DNA of 64,000 bases from Clavelina lepadiformis (GCF_947623445.1 NC_135246.1:2544501-2608500); one strand, 5' to 3'. Positions 46,277 to 58,429 are shown, counted from the stretch's first letter. Numbers and translations are program-made. The notes: generated by a model not told the origin, from the letters alone.

Positions 46277-48037
46277 ATGTCGAATCGAAAGTATAATGCA
46301 GAATATATTAAGTATGGTTTCATTGCTATCGAGCACGGAGGAGAATGTTTGCCACAGTGTGTGCTATGCATGAAAACCCTTTCTAATGCATCCATGAAGC
46401 CTAGCTTGTTAAAACGACACCTTGAATCGAACCATGCAGAAAAAAAGAACAGAGACCAAAGTTATTTTGAGCGACTTGGGGTGAATGCAAAAAGACACCG
46501 CCTAGACCAGACTGGCCAGTTTCATCAAAAGAAGGTAGGGATAGTAAAAGCATCATATGAAGTCTCCCTCCTGGTTGCTCAGAACATGAAGGCTCACACG
46601 ATCGCAGAGTCCCTTATTTTGCCGGCAGCAAAGGCATTAGTTAGAAACCTGATTGGACGAGAGGCAGCGGCGAAATTGGATAGCGTGTCCCTTTCTAATG
46701 ATACTGTAAAACGCCGCATTCAAGAAATGTCTGGTGATATTGCTGAACAAGTAATTGCTGGAGTAAAAGATTCAAAATTCGGGTTTGCCATTCAACTCGA
46801 TGAGTCGACAGATGTCGCCAAGTGTAGCCAATTGTTAGTTTATGTTCGCTTTATACAAAATAACACAGTGAAAACAGAGTTAATGTTGAGTCAGGAGCTG
46901 GCTACTACAAGAAAAGGGAAAGATGTGTTCAATGTTTTGGCCGATTTCTTTAAAGAGAATGAGCTAGATTGGAGCAAGTTAGTTGGATGCACGACAGATG
47001 GTGCTCCAGCGATGCTGGGGCGAAAATCAGGATTTCAAGCATATGTGAAAGATGTAGCAGCAAAGGCGACCTTCGTCCACTGCTTTATCCATAGATTTGC
47101 ACTTTGCACAAAAGTGCTCCCTTCTGCTTTAATGTCATGCTTGAACAAAATCATCAAAATTGTGAATTTCATAAAAACGTCAGCTCTGAATACTCGACTT
47201 TTTGCAAGGCTCTGTGAAGATGTCGGTTCTGATCACAAGTGTCTCCTTTTCCACACAGAGGTCCGCTGGCTTTCCCGCGGGAATGTGACAAGGAGGGTCT
47301 TTAAACTTAGGGGTGAACTATTGACATTTTTCAAAGAGAAAAACCACGAATTTAAAGATGATTTGGAGAACGATGAGTTTATCTCACGGCTGGCCTACTT
47401 GTCGGATATTTTCCAGGCTCTCAACCTCATAAATCTTTCGTTCCAAGGAACAAACAGCAATATTACAATTTTTATTTCAAAGCTGCAAGCATTCATTCGC
47501 AACCTAGATGTCTGGACCAAAAACGTAGAGAGCAAACAGTTCGGGATGTTCCAACTCCTTACAACACTTCCAGTGGAGCCTAATGATAAATTATCTCAGG
47601 AAATTAATGATCACCTAAAGCTGCTCCGAGCGGAATTGATGCATTACTTTCCAGATTTAGTAAGTTGCACCTACGCTGTCAATCCATTCTGCATCGACCC
47701 AGCTTTTCTACTCATAGGAACGGGAGAACAAGAAGAGATCATTGATATTCAAGTTGACGACACAGCAAAAGCAAAGCAGAAGGAGTGCTCCCCCATAGAT
47801 TTCTGGCTAAACATGGGTTCAACTTATCCAACGTTGGCACGAAATGCTGTTCGTCAGCTACTGGTTTTCCCTTCTACATGGGAATGTGAGCAAGGGTTCT
47901 CAGCCTTAATGGCCATCAAATGCAAGAGCCGAAATCGTCTAACTGAGCCTGGACATGATTTCAGATGTGCTGTGAGCAAAGTTGTACCCCGGATAGACCT
48001 TCTTGTGCATAAGAAACAATTGCATCTGTCGCATTAA
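46277..48037 (+). CDS. hAT transposase (ZBED5/SCAND3-like), intact
   Basis: A 586-residue open frame without introns. A BED-type zinc finger (CVLC at residues 28-31, RHLESNH at 47-53) is followed by the hAT RNase H-like core: D175 in QLDESTDVAKCSQL, D241 in GCTTDGAPAM and E328 in TEVRWLSRG. An all-helical insertion separates this from the C-terminal dimerisation motif with FPSTWECEQGFSAL and RNRL. All expected catalytic acids and the CxxH-like VHCFIHR are present. The closest relatives known to me are ZBED5/FAM200/SCAND3-type hAT proteins. Because termini, target duplication and reading frame are all whole, it is a candidate active transposase rather than a host gene. Confidence 0.93.
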   Translation: MSNRKYNAEYIKYGFIAIEHGGECLPQCVLCMKTLSNASMKPSLLKRHLESNHAEKKNRDQSYFERLGVNAKRHRLDQTGQFHQKKVGIVKASYEVSLLVAQNMKAHTIAESLILPAAKALVRNLIGREAAAKLDSVSLSNDTVKRRIQEMSGDIAEQVIAGVKDSKFGFAIQLDESTDVAKCSQLLVYVRFIQNNTVKTELMLSQELATTRKGKDVFNVLADFFKENELDWSKLVGCTTDGAPAMLGRKSGFQAYVKDVAAKATFVHCFIHRFALCTKVLPSALMSCLNKIIKIVNFIKTSALNTRLFARLCEDVGSDHKCLLFHTEVRWLSRGNVTRRVFKLRGELLTFFKEKNHEFKDDLENDEFISRLAYLSDIFQALNLINLSFQGTNSNITIFISKLQAFIRNLDVWTKNVESKQFGMFQLLTTLPVEPNDKLSQEINDHLKLLRAELMHYFPDLVSCTYAVNPFCIDPAFLLIGTGEQEEIIDIQVDDTAKAKQKECSPIDFWLNMGSTYPTLARNAVRQLLVFPSTWECEQGFSALMAIKCKSRNRLTEPGHDFRCAVSKVVPRIDLLVHKKQLHLSH

Positions 48038-48150
48038 ATTGTGTTGTTTGTTATTCTTTCTTTGCTGTGGTATAATAATTGTGTTGTTATGGTATAACTA
48101 TAACAATAAATACTGGTAGATTTGAGTTAAATAAGATATTCCGGAGCCAG

Positions 48151-48214
48151 GTGGTACGCAGTGGTACGCCAGTGGTACGCCAGTGGTACGCCAGTGGTAC
48201 GCCAGTGGTACGCA
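48151..48214 (+). repeat. Subterminal GTGGTACGC array of the hAT element
   Basis: Six tandem copies of GTGGTACGCA or GTGGTACGCCA with 10-11 bp spacing next to the right terminus. Three GTGGTACGCG copies lie near the left terminus (45973-46022). In hAT elements such arrays bind the transposase. Confidence 0.9.
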
Positions 48215-48247
48215 GTCGGAAAAAGTTTGAGAAACACTGCCTTATAG

Positions 48248-50049
48248 CATCCCTATGGGTAAATCCTTAATAAATAGGGTGGTAATACGAGAAACATAAA
48301 AACCGTAGTCGAATCATTTGAGAAAGTCCACTTGGGCTTGGTGGTAACTTTATATAAAGATTTCTCTATAATGGCTTTGACTAACTGGTGCCACGTTTCA
48401 CTGTTAATGTGGAAAAGCCTGGTATAACGAAGATTAAAAATCTTTGATTACAGAATTAGTTATTTGATTACAATTTGACATTGATATTGATTTGATATCT
48501 TTAAGCTGATAGAAGCCGTCTCGTGTTGATGAAACGGTAACGTTGTGATGTGATGCGTTGTGATGCTCTTCGGATTAAGCTTATTTGACGATTGATACTT
48601 AGTTACAGGACTCGAGTCATTTAGACATCTCTATTCTGTTGTTTTTTTCTCTCGGTTTTGGTACAATTCTGTATTGATGCAATTTATTTCATGCTAGTAC
48701 TACTGCAGCCTACATATAAGCGTTTGTTATAACAAACCAGCGACCACTAACGACACAAGTAGGTTATCTTTGTAATGTGACGTTTGGATATAATCAAATC
48801 AAACAAGTTCTATAATTGGCATTTGTTAAGCAATTTTTGTGTCTCCAGTTAAATTCTAAACATGGTAATGTCCGATAGTAATGTCACAGTAATGTCCGAT
48901 AGCTTAAACTGCAGACGCAACAATAGAAGCGATGTATGATGACCAAAATCTAAATTCCAATCATTCTTGCTTTATGTTGATCTCTGGCAGACTGTTGGGC
49001 AAAAGCGATGCAAATATGTGTCGTACAGAGATGACATTATTCGACCTTCCTGTGGTTGCCTCAGCACCAAAACGTGACCGTCCACTCCCGCCATCTCATA
49101 AAGCTGTTCATGATTGATTGTGACGTTGCTGTTGACGTAGATGAATCTAGGATAAATCTAGAAGCCATGAAGCACAATGTTAAAATAGAAAATGTGCTCA
49201 AAAAGATTGGAGCCTTGAGGAATCATCGCCGAGTTTTGACATTTCTCAATTCAAAGATAAAGATTATTCTGTACCATAATAGTTTTGAGCTAAACGGTTA
49301 TCGCTCCTTGTCAGGCTGCTCTAAGCACTATCAAGCTTCGACAGTAAGGGCCACACTTTCACTGCTTTCCGTGTAGGGCCTTATAGCTAGTAGTTGAATA
49401 ACTTTATTTAGTTCGTAATCCAAAAATGAACTCTTTGCAAATGTGCTCTCATCAAAGCGTTGCTTTGTGATATATTTTTGCCAAACCTTCCATTTGGGGA
49501 CAACTTGCGAAATAGCTTAACATCGTGATTTGCACAAAATAAAAGAGCGAGACTATTTCACCGTGAGTAGGTCACGCAGCCTGTTGTTAAATATGGGCGG
49601 TTAAGTAAGCAGAAAGGCCATGCCTAAAATTGATTTTAGCTGTTTAAGGTTTTACTAGAGTTAGATTTAGATTAGGTTGCTATGTTATAACATTCAAGTT
49701 TCGTTAACAAGAAACTGTGAAAAATAGCTTTAAATGCACAATTTTTTCCGGTGAAATAGTGGTAGCCGAATTAAAAAGCTAAATTATTATTTTCCTTTTG
49801 GTATTAATAGCGCGGGGTAGAATGCGGTTGCATCGTTCGCATTGGCCTGAAGCCTCTCTTGTTTCTCGCTACACACGTGTCAGATGGTTCTAGAATCTAG
49901 AAGTAGAGAACTTATAACTTAATAATCAAACCGTGTAAAAATCATCTTTTGTTCCCTATCAGCTAAATTGGTCTCATAAACGGTTTGCTTTTTTAACCGA
50001 TGCTGTATTAAGCGGCATTTACTGTATACTCATAACAGCCTATCATTAC
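48248..50049. other. No gene assigned
   Basis: There is a plus-strand ORF of 106 codons (49056-49376) without domains. The 3' exons of the VWA gene could lie here but are not recognisable. GTAATGTCCGATAG is repeated at about 48865 and 48890. Confidence 0.4.
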
Positions 50050-52157
50050 CAGGACACCAGCATCTCTTAGGGCTTTTGCTGGTGCAGCTACGTCATCAGC
50101 TGAATTTTCGTCTGTATGCAAGAAAAGCACCTTTTGTACGCCTGGTCTGTCATTCTTTGAGAATATGTTGTTGTAGACGTACCGTAAGGCAGCACCGGTG
50201 TTTACAGCTGTTCCTGTTGAAAAACAATTCTTGTAGGTCTACGTCTGTGTGGTGTTTCATGAAAGATAGGCAATATTGTAATACTGGTCAAAAAACTGAA
50301 ATTTTAAATTAAACAATTCACCCCCCAAAAAAGTTACCATAATGCTTTCGGTTGTACTGCATCTTGTATTTAGCGTTTTCTGTTATTCTAATCTAACCTG
50401 TTTCGTTATGATAAATACGGATCTTGGATAAAAACTCTTCTGCTGTGGTGATGTTTTCCGTGTCTTCAAACAGAAGAGCTGATTCGTAAATTTTTTCTCC
50501 GAAATACATTGCCGTGTAACGGAATCCATTTGGTAACCCAGCTTTGAAATTGCTGAAAATTCAATAATGGTAAAGCATTTGGTGAAATGGTCAACTGCAC
50601 GAGTTCAAATTTATATATATTTACCGGTATCTGCCCTTTATATACGGGATGGATAGCTTAGTTATGTCTTTTTCACTTCTGGCATGAAACAGGAAAACAA
50701 TATCTAATGGAAGATAAGGAGGACAGGGCACTGTAAACAAAATCAATTCCAGATTAGACCAGATCATTGCGAAAGATATTGAAGTAGCATAATTTACGAT
50801 CTTCAATATAAACACAAAAGACGAGATTGATTTTAAAATACGATACAAATACGAACGTCATGTATACTGACGTTGAAAATTGGTCGGATAATAAATAATA
50901 ATTGAAATTTATTTGCGGTCTTTTGAAGAAAACGAAAAACAACAAAAATTTATGTTGGCTGTGAACAAAAATAAAAATAAAATTTCGGCATGAACAAGAT
51001 TTTGATATACAATTTAAAAAGAAACTGAACTTATATACAGTACTAAACCTAACAAAGCTAGGCAACGACATCCAAATGCTATACTATAGGCTACTTACAT
51101 GCACAACATGGCAATGGTTTGTTCCAATTTCCGCTCGAAAGGCAAGTCAGCTGCTCACTGGAACTCGGTTGTAATTCATATCCAGCTTCTGTACAACTAA
51201 ATGTGCATTTGGAATCCACGAAATTGGAGTCGGTGCATTCGATCTCACCATACTGGAAGCTAGTTGGAAGGGATTCGCATTTTTCTGCTCCCACAGCTTG
51301 AAGTCAAAGTTATGTACAACTTAATTTCTATGGTTACATGTTTTAACAGAAAAGTTAAAATAAAAATGTGTAGAAAAATTTTATGCGCGGCTAATAACCG
51401 CTTAGCAGCAAACCTCTTGGCAATTAAAAGTGGTTGGCCTGTGTAAAAGTGTAACCTAGTTTGTAGCCTATAACAGTCATTTTCCAGGCTTTGGAATTCA
51501 GGAAAGATTTAGTGATACAATATCTATTGATATTCAGCACACTTCAACTCATCGTCACTTAAACTTCACATTGAAGGTTTTATCTCACCTGATGACGTGC
51601 ATATTTCTTCAGTGTTGCATTCGTCACCATAGCAACAGCAACGACAGACTGAATACAAAGAATTGGGTTTACACTGATTCTCTCCGTTCCAATTCTGTTC
51701 AAATATCAAGAGAGACGTCAATGAAATAGAACAAAATTAGGATTGAATTTTACTATAAATCAATTATATGCATAACTATTTTTTATTTTTGTTGCTTGCT
51801 TACGTACTTGTTGGTGATCATTGAAGCATGACTCCACTTGCTTGCAACCTTTTATTATCTGATATCTATGAAAACTCCTTCTAACAACCGTAGAACAAAT
51901 ATCCTGATGGCAGTGTTATTAATGGTAATCGTTGTTTAAAAAATTCAAATCATGAAAAAAATGTTAGAAAAATTTCAGTCCGAAATAGATCTAAATGATA
52001 TATATATATATAAATCGACCTATAAATCGCAAAATTTTTGAAAAGGTTTATTTACCAACCTTGTAAGTTGGGCAAACAACCAGTTTTCCCTGCGCTCTGC
52101 AAGCATCATGGCTGCTTGCGTCACATTGCCAACATATTGAGGAGGTGTAAAACTCAC
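50050..52157 (-). CDS. Three-finger (Ly6-like) + sushi + VWA domain protein, partial
   Basis: Exons (minus): 52157-52060, 51903-51808, 51694-51589, 51296-51099, 50730-50625, 50552-50398, 50213-50050; all joins keep frame. The first three encode a three-finger fold (ICWQCDAS ... GCKQVESC ... CRCCCYGDECN, the CC..D.CN ending of Ly6/uPAR/CD59 domains). The fourth is a sushi/CCP module (CESLPTSFQYGEIECT ... CTFSCTEAGYEL ... CLSSGNWNKPLPC). The last three form most of a VWA domain (PLDIVFLFHARSEKD, TAVNTGAALRYVYNNIF, VQKVLFLHTDENSADD). The MIDAS motif reads DIVFLFHAR instead of DxSxS, so metal binding is doubtful. No signal-peptide exon and no terminal exon were found. If 50050 is not a donor, the frame stops about 15 codons later. 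Probably a secreted or surface adhesion/defence protein. Confidence 0.75.
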
Positions 52158-52970
52158 CTTAATGAAAAAAAAATCAGTAAATATTTTTTCTTTGTTTGTA
52201 TTGGAAAGCGTTTTTTTATAAAATGATTCTTTCCAAATGCAACTTATGAGTTTAACTTTAGGCTTAAATCCAACCTTTATACAACAATTTCTCTACCTTA
52301 TTTACTACCGTTACTTTACCTTGAACTTAACCAAAGAAGAAATGAGGTTGCCGTTAAAATACGAACACTCATTGTTGCCTTTCAAACTACGATTGTGTTT
52401 GAATCGTTATTTCATGAAATTTTAAAAGCAGCGAGGCTTTTTTCTGTACAAACAGCTTTAGCTGAAGGACATAAGTCGAATAAAAATTTTTTCTTCATAA
52501 CCTGATTTACTATTTCATACTTTATTGAACAAGCATAGCGTTTATACCCCGCGGGGATATTCCCTTGCATAGTGTCGATTCGTTTTAGTAGGCCTATTTT
52601 AAGCTTATCATACAAAACTACGTGTTACATGAGACATTGTTTCAATTCACATTTCTGAATGTCGTTTCTTATTGCACACAAGCACTTGTTTGCTTACTTA
52701 TAGTAGGAATGTGCCAACTTGGAAATGTTTCGAATTCAAATCGATTTGATTCAGAAACTGAGCAGAAAACAAACAGGAATATCCAAAAATGTAAACTTGT
52801 TCGGTACAAGCCACACCGAGTCCGTAAAAATAACCATTGTTATTGAGATAAGAATTCCTATACATAAGACTTTACCAAAGGCTTACTGTATACGCAATAA
52901 CACACCGCGCTGTTGACAAACAGATATTCGCAATACACATGCCATTTGAAATGATATCCACATACTAGAG
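52158..52970. other. No gene seen
   Basis: Likely the intron or upstream region of the three-finger/VWA gene. No signal-peptide exon was recognised, and ORFs here are short and AT-rich. Confidence 0.4.
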
Positions 52971-53282
52971 CAGTGATTCCCAAAAAGTTTTTCAGCTTGT
53001 GGCACACTAGAAATATTATAAAACCCTCGCGGCACACTTACAAAAGAAGAAAAGTTGCTTTAAAAACATATATTTTCACTTGTTAATGCGATGGATGTGC
53101 TTATTGGATGGACATGTGCTTATTTATCAGTTATTGAAGCAGTTGGAGAGCTTTTAAGTTGCACATGCTTGTCTGCATGCCTTATTTTAAATATGTAGGC
53201 CTATACATTTCTTTTCCGAAATTCCAAAAAGATTCGCGGCACACCTGAGAATCTGTGGTGGGACACCGTTTGGGAATCACTG
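52971..53282. mobile_element. Non-autonomous hAT-like element
   Basis: Ends CAGTGATTCCCAAA and TTTGGGAATCACTG (inverted, 14 bp). Flanking TACTAGAG and TACTAGAA match at 7 of 8 positions. GCGGCACAC motifs recur inside both ends. No coding. Confidence 0.85.
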
Positions 53283-53290
53283 TACTAGAA

Positions 53291-54593
53291 TGAAGTCGTC
53301 TATCAGTTCCCTTATTCAGTATTAATGGTTGACTTTATTTACGAACAAGGAGTTTCACTTGCGGTTCGGGATAATCTGTGCTTTTTATTTTTCCACTTCA
53401 CAGTCTATGTATAAGTAGATGAATAAGTGACAAAGTAAGAAGTAAACACTTCATTCGCGGATGAGTAAATGGAACAAAACACATGACGAAGTATCCGAAT
53501 TCTCGTTTTGAATAAGTAAATGCAGGGCTGCTTAAAATGTGGTCAGTACAATTACACTTGATGTAATCGAATCTAGCTAAAATCTAGTAAAACGGTTGGC
53601 GGTTATTTCTTGGAATGTTTTCGGTTTGAAGTGATGTCAAATGTCTGATGTAACATGTGGTTATTGTAGTTTTGTATTTATTCCAGAGCTACCTTGTACG
53701 AGAAAACACTGTCTTTAGGATTACATAAGTATGTCCGCCGGGCCTATATGTGTATAACTGGTTTGATTCAACAAGTCGAAGTAATTTTTGCCGCCCATAG
53801 CTAAAACTGATTATTATTGGCGGTTTGCATTAAAAGACTTTTGGTTCAGTTAGAGCTTTGCGAAATAACCTTTATCTTTAATAATCTTTTAATCTTTGAA
53901 TTTTTCATACCTTTCTTTTGAGAAAGTTGGAAAAGTTGCTCTTTGGAGTGATTTTTGAATGCAGCCTTTTCGCAACTTGTTAAATAAACCATTAACTATA
54001 GTTTCGTGTGGCTTTTTTGTTTCTCAACAAATTGTTTTCTTAATTTACCATTTAAAGACCAAGTCCAGGGAACTTTGTTTGAACGAAAGAAACGGCGTAT
54101 ACCGGACTTTCGCTGGTTTGACCTAACAGTTTGCCGTGGTATTTCGGGACACCCTCTCAGTATGCAAGGCAACAAACACAAAACTGGTCGGCCAAAAACT
54201 TTATCAACAAAGACTTACAAAGTTACAAATAAGACTTGAGTGTACTTTTCAGCATGTTCAACCTACGAATATGTTTAAGGCAACTAACTGTGACTGTGGT
54301 AATAATCTGATTCAGCGGCATTCTCTTTTGGAAAATCTATACGCGCTCTTAACAGAGGGACGTCGTTTTCATATAAGTCTCTATAACATTTATTCAAAGC
54401 GCACAACCAATAATACAAAAGGAAGGAGGCTTTTAGAAAGAGCAAAAGTTAAAAAAATACAGTTTTAATACAAAATCAAACAATAACTTCCGGTCATCAA
54501 AACTTATTACAAACAAAAATCCATATAGAAGAAAAACAGGGAACTCCGTTGTACACTAAAGAATAAAAATAACTGTGCATAAACCGGATCATT
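53291..54593. other. No gene recognised
   Basis: Short plus-strand ORFs at 54006-54468 lack domains. The stretch lies downstream (3') of the adenylate kinase 9-like gene. Confidence 0.4.
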
Positions 54594-57500
54594 TTAAATA
54601 GCAACATTATGTCGGGGTGGCTTATCTACGAGACTGAGAAAAGTATCCATCTTCCGGTCAAAGTCAATTGGACGCATGACTGGTTCGTGATAACGCGTAG
54701 TCATGTTCGACCCGAGGTAAGTGATGAGTCGGCATTTTTCTTCGAACTGATCCAACTGTTTACGGTATTTCTTGCGGATGTACCCGGAATTCTTGGGACT
54801 GAATGCTGCAAAGAAAAGTTTTTGAAACAGAATACAGAATAACTGAAATATATTTTTTCCATTGATTGAGGAAGTCGAACTTGTCAGATTAGGCTAGAGG
54901 TTAGGTTTAGGACGATATATTGCCCAGTCGTCTCAACTTGAAATATTTTAAACCGCAGATGTAATGATACTACGATTGACAGCATTTTATAATTAGAATT
55001 TATCACCAGTCAATATAACCTTCTAAACAAAGTTAAAAAAAAAACTTGAAAGTAGCCATGTTGGGTTAAGTTGATATGGACTAATATGATATCTAGATGT
55101 CATGTTGTACAAACCCCAATGTCAAGTGCATGCTGCAATGAAACCTTCTCTAAGTACTGTATATTCATTAGGGATGGGTCGATACAAACCCAAACCCGAA
55201 TAGATTCGCCGAATATCGCCTTTATGTAAGATTCATGCAAACACGAATACCAACAATGGCGAACCCGAATAGAATATTACTTATAAATTTACTGAATTTT
55301 GTTAAAAACGATGATCTAGTTTCCCGACAAAGCTAAACTAGAGTCAGCAGTACTTACAATGAAGGTCGTTTTCCTAACGAATTTGCTTTTTCAATCGTTT
55401 TTTAAACACTATTTTTCGAAAGAAAGCGATTTGTTTATCGATTACGTCATTTTAGAAGCAAGACTTGACAACTTTTGGAGGAAATTTTATCGTTTGGTTC
55501 TAATACGAATAGATTCGGGATTCGTTCGTGTCGACCTTCATGATATTCGGGTTCGCACGAACTCGAATAAGCTTTCTCGCGGCACATCCCTAATATTCAT
55601 ACTACAAATTAGTCTACGTTTGATTGTTGGTTTTCGTTGCTTATGTTTACAATTGCAATAATTTCGACGATTCGTATAACTGAATCGTACAACGAAAAAT
55701 TGGGTGTTCTAAACTCAGCAAGTATTTACCGAAAAAAATTCATTTCGCGTTTTGCGATAGAAACATAAAACGCGAAATAACACGAACAGAATTGTCAATA
55801 GGCGTTATTATGCTCGTACAACTAACAATTGCACAAATTATTTCATCTATTGCAATGTGACCTCTAGTTACCTTTCAGAGAGGAATGACCTTTGTACACT
55901 GAGGAAAGGATACTTCGGTTTGAGGCAGCCCACAGCAGTGAGAGCTTTTATAACGGAAGTCGCCGCTCCTTGCTCTAAGTAGCCCAGCATTGGAAGACCG
56001 ACGATGCTGGAGATTTATGAAAATAAAAATGATTCAAAAATAGGAAACCGAAATTGCGATATTTCAGTAGAAACCTGTGATAGCTGGCCCATGCTTACGA
56101 AACTTTTAGAGTTTTTAGCATTTTTGTTTATGTTTCTTTATGCGTAAAGTATAATCATAATTCCGGTAACTCATATTTGTGTAAAATAAAAATACTGAAT
56201 TCGCCAAATTGAAATTTTCCAAACAGGTAAAGAAAAAGTGGGCAAAATAAAAAGGCAAAATAGTAACAAATTGGATTACAGTAATCCGAACAAAAAATAA
56301 CATGCTGTATAACTTCATGTTAGGTTTTGCCAAACTGAAAACCAAAAACAAGAACAAACAAATGGTCTGTTACTTTATTGTTAAAAGATAAAGTTTGTAA
56401 TATTCAAGGTTTAAATATTCCAGTTGTACATTTATTATATGGAGTTTTCAAACTTGTACAATTAATTATCTACTGGTAGTTTAAGGTGTCCCTACAAATC
56501 TACATATTCTTTATAAACTTCTTTATATCTATTCTTTATATCTAAATTCTAAAGCATATATAACTATATATTGTTATGATAGCAATTCATAAATATTGCA
56601 ACTTTAGCTCAACCGAAATCTATATCACATACGTATACTGCGTGTATAAAGTATTATATTTACTCTGTTGGTTGCTTCTTCGGCGGAAGTTTATTTGGAA
56701 GTTTTAGGTTCGAGTATTTTGATGGGATTTTCATATATTTCTCAAGTTTTTCTTCATTTTGGAAAATATATAATTTCTCCTTGTACTCAACCACTAAGTC
56801 CGAGTTTCCTTCGACCAAAGCTTCATATCTGGAAGATTACATCAGAAGTTATTACCACACACTAAACGACATGGAATAGCTGTAAACCAGACGTGGAAAG
56901 CGTACAACATGTAGAAACTCTTCATAACTTCAACCAACTTTGTGACAAATGATATCTTTACTATAAAAGTTTGAAGCGCTAGAATTTATAACTAATAATC
57001 CCTTTATAGGCCATTAAAGAATTTTAAATTAATAATTACAGAAAACAATTGATTATGTAGTGAAGCTATAGGATTTAAAAAATAAGGTTCTTGTGTCATA
57101 AGTCCAAAACTTGCCCGAGTTTTCCATCGCAAAACGTAACTGGACAATAACCGTTTAACTCAATCTGCTTTGGAAACTGCACCTTCACTTCATCCCGGGT
57201 CCGTCGCTTCGGTATTTCTTCTGGCGGTGGTAATGCCTTGTTGCTAGCGGTTCCACAAATTTCTCGAGATTAGCTGAAAATAGGATTTACGCAAAGCTGT
57301 AATTACAGTAATTTGTTGCATGTTGTTACTCGGTACGTTGGGAATCGGCTTAAGGTTCTGCATTACAGCGTTTATTACATTATACAATAATCTAAACAAT
57401 GACGTAATCGTGGAAAGGAACTCATACCTAGAAATATCTCCATGTTTCTCTTGGAGGAAGTTTTGTAATACTTGGACTTGAATTCTACAGCAAATTCGAG

Positions 57501-57634
57501 ATTGGAATCGAAGCTGCAGTCGACCAATTCTCCATAAAGATTGAGACTGACCGGACAGTACTGACCATAACTGCCCCGCCGGACCTCAAACTCGGTGGGA
57601 CTGAAACAGAGCTCGGACAGTTTGGCAGCTCGGG
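54594..57634 (-). CDS. Adenylate kinase 9-like protein, 3' exons only
   Basis: Recognised exons (minus): 57634-57428, 57273-about 57110, 56828-56664, 56006-55872, 54805-54594 (stop TAA). Segments YGQYCPVSLNLYGELVDCS, LPPPEEIPKRRTRDEVKVQ, ELNGYCPVTFCDGKL, LYIFQNEEKLEKYMKIPSKY, LPMLGYLEQGAATSVIKAL, FSPKNSGYIRKKYRKQLDQF and PIDFDRKMDTFLSLVD match the C-terminal 'YCPV..L..GE' repeats and tail of AK9 (AKD1), a large multi-domain nucleoside phosphate kinase linked to cilia. Kinase domains would lie upstream, outside the recognised part. Two joins do not keep frame: within the second exon near 57250 and between the last two exons, where one exon seems missing. The upstream side abuts mobile-element remnants from 57.69 kb, so the 5' part may be beyond them or lost. 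Confidence 0.75.
55169..55592. mobile_element. Non-autonomous hAT-like element in an AK9-like intron
   Basis: Ends TAGGGATGGGTCG and CGGCACATCCCTA are imperfect inverted repeats. ATATTCAT is present exactly on both sides (55161-55168, 55593-55600). The interior has mirrored AACCCGAATA / TATTCGGGTT subterminal words. 424 bp. Confidence 0.85.
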
Positions 57635-57689
57635 CTGGAATTATAAGTTACGTTACAGTATACTATAGCAGTATAGCTGATATAGCCTA

Positions 57690-58287
57690 CTCACAGCATG
57701 CACCGTAATCGGTTGTTTTGCTTGCTTGTTTTTTGCACTTCCTCGCGAAACATTGTCCTCGTTTGCAGAAATACCAGCAATGATTTCTGCTATCGACCTT
57801 CTCCTTGGAGATGGTGAGCTAACTTTTTGGGCTTTTTGCGTTAGGTCCTTCATAGCCGCATCTGGTAAGCATTGAAAAGTTCAGAAGTATTCTGAACTCT
57901 TTCCATTAACAATTTGATGCTCTTTTTCATTTTCTTGCTCGACATCGCTTCTGGGCTTTGCAAACATTTGCACAAATCCATTATGGTTTCGAACTCTTCC
58001 GACAACTTTTCAAATGGCTTGTCAGCAGCTAATGATTGCCGTTGTTGTTGTATACAAGCCCAGTTAGCTCGCATTGTCTATGCAAACTCACTGAACGCAA
58101 TTCCTGGACGGCAAAGCCATTCGCATGAGTAAGACTTGAGCTTATTGCTGAAGTCTTCAGGAGTACCTGATGCTTCAGTTGTTGCTAAGCCATATGGCCT
58201 CAGAAAATCTTTCAGGAAATGCTGGAAGAAGTTTACTTTACCAGCGTTATTTCCATTCCCATAATTAGCAGTTGTGAACTTTTTCAT
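57690..58287 (-). pseudogene. Unknown mobile-element protein, internally deleted copy
   Basis: The minus strand reads KSYSCEWLCRPGIAFSEFA, a stop, MRANWACIQQQRQSLAAD, KKMKKSIKLLMERVQNTSEL, then after a deletion and frame change MKDLTQKAQKVSSPSPRRRS and SIAEIIAGISANEDN. It is about 85% identical in DNA to the two pieces at 60120-60523 and 60792-61332 in the same order. No known domain. Repetition and decay point to a transposon-encoded accessory protein. Confidence 0.6.
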
Positions 58288-58429
58288 TTTTACATTAACC
58301 TATACCACCTGCAAAATAGGTTTTTAATGAAATTACCGGCTTCAAGTACAATTTCATACTGGACACCTCCGAGTCCCTTTCAGTTACTGCTGGGAATTAA
58401 CTTTGCTTCCGCTCATTATGCAAGAAGCC

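Larger units (their letters stand above)
45955..48239 (+). mobile_element. Complete autonomous hAT transposon
   Basis: The left end is CAGTGGTTCTCAAACT and the right end AGTTTGAGAAACACTG, inverted repeats with one mismatch. The 8-mer CCTTATAG flanks both ends exactly (45947-45954, 48240-48247). Length is 2285 bp with one uninterrupted transposase gene. Subterminal GTGGTACGC motifs occur three times at the left and six times at the right. The exact duplication and open frame indicate a recent insertion. Confidence 0.95.

Noticed and set aside
48151..48214. CRISPR-like short direct repeats
   Set aside because: Units are 10-11 bp without spacers and sit at a hAT terminus; this is a subterminal transposase-binding array.
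49056..49376. 106-codon plus-strand ORF as a gene
   Set aside because: No recognisable motif and no supporting exon structure; similar ORFs arise by chance in this window.
53996..54468. Overlapping ORFs on both strands
   Set aside because: Neither frame shows a domain and they overlap each other; probably chance ORFs in 3' flanking DNA.
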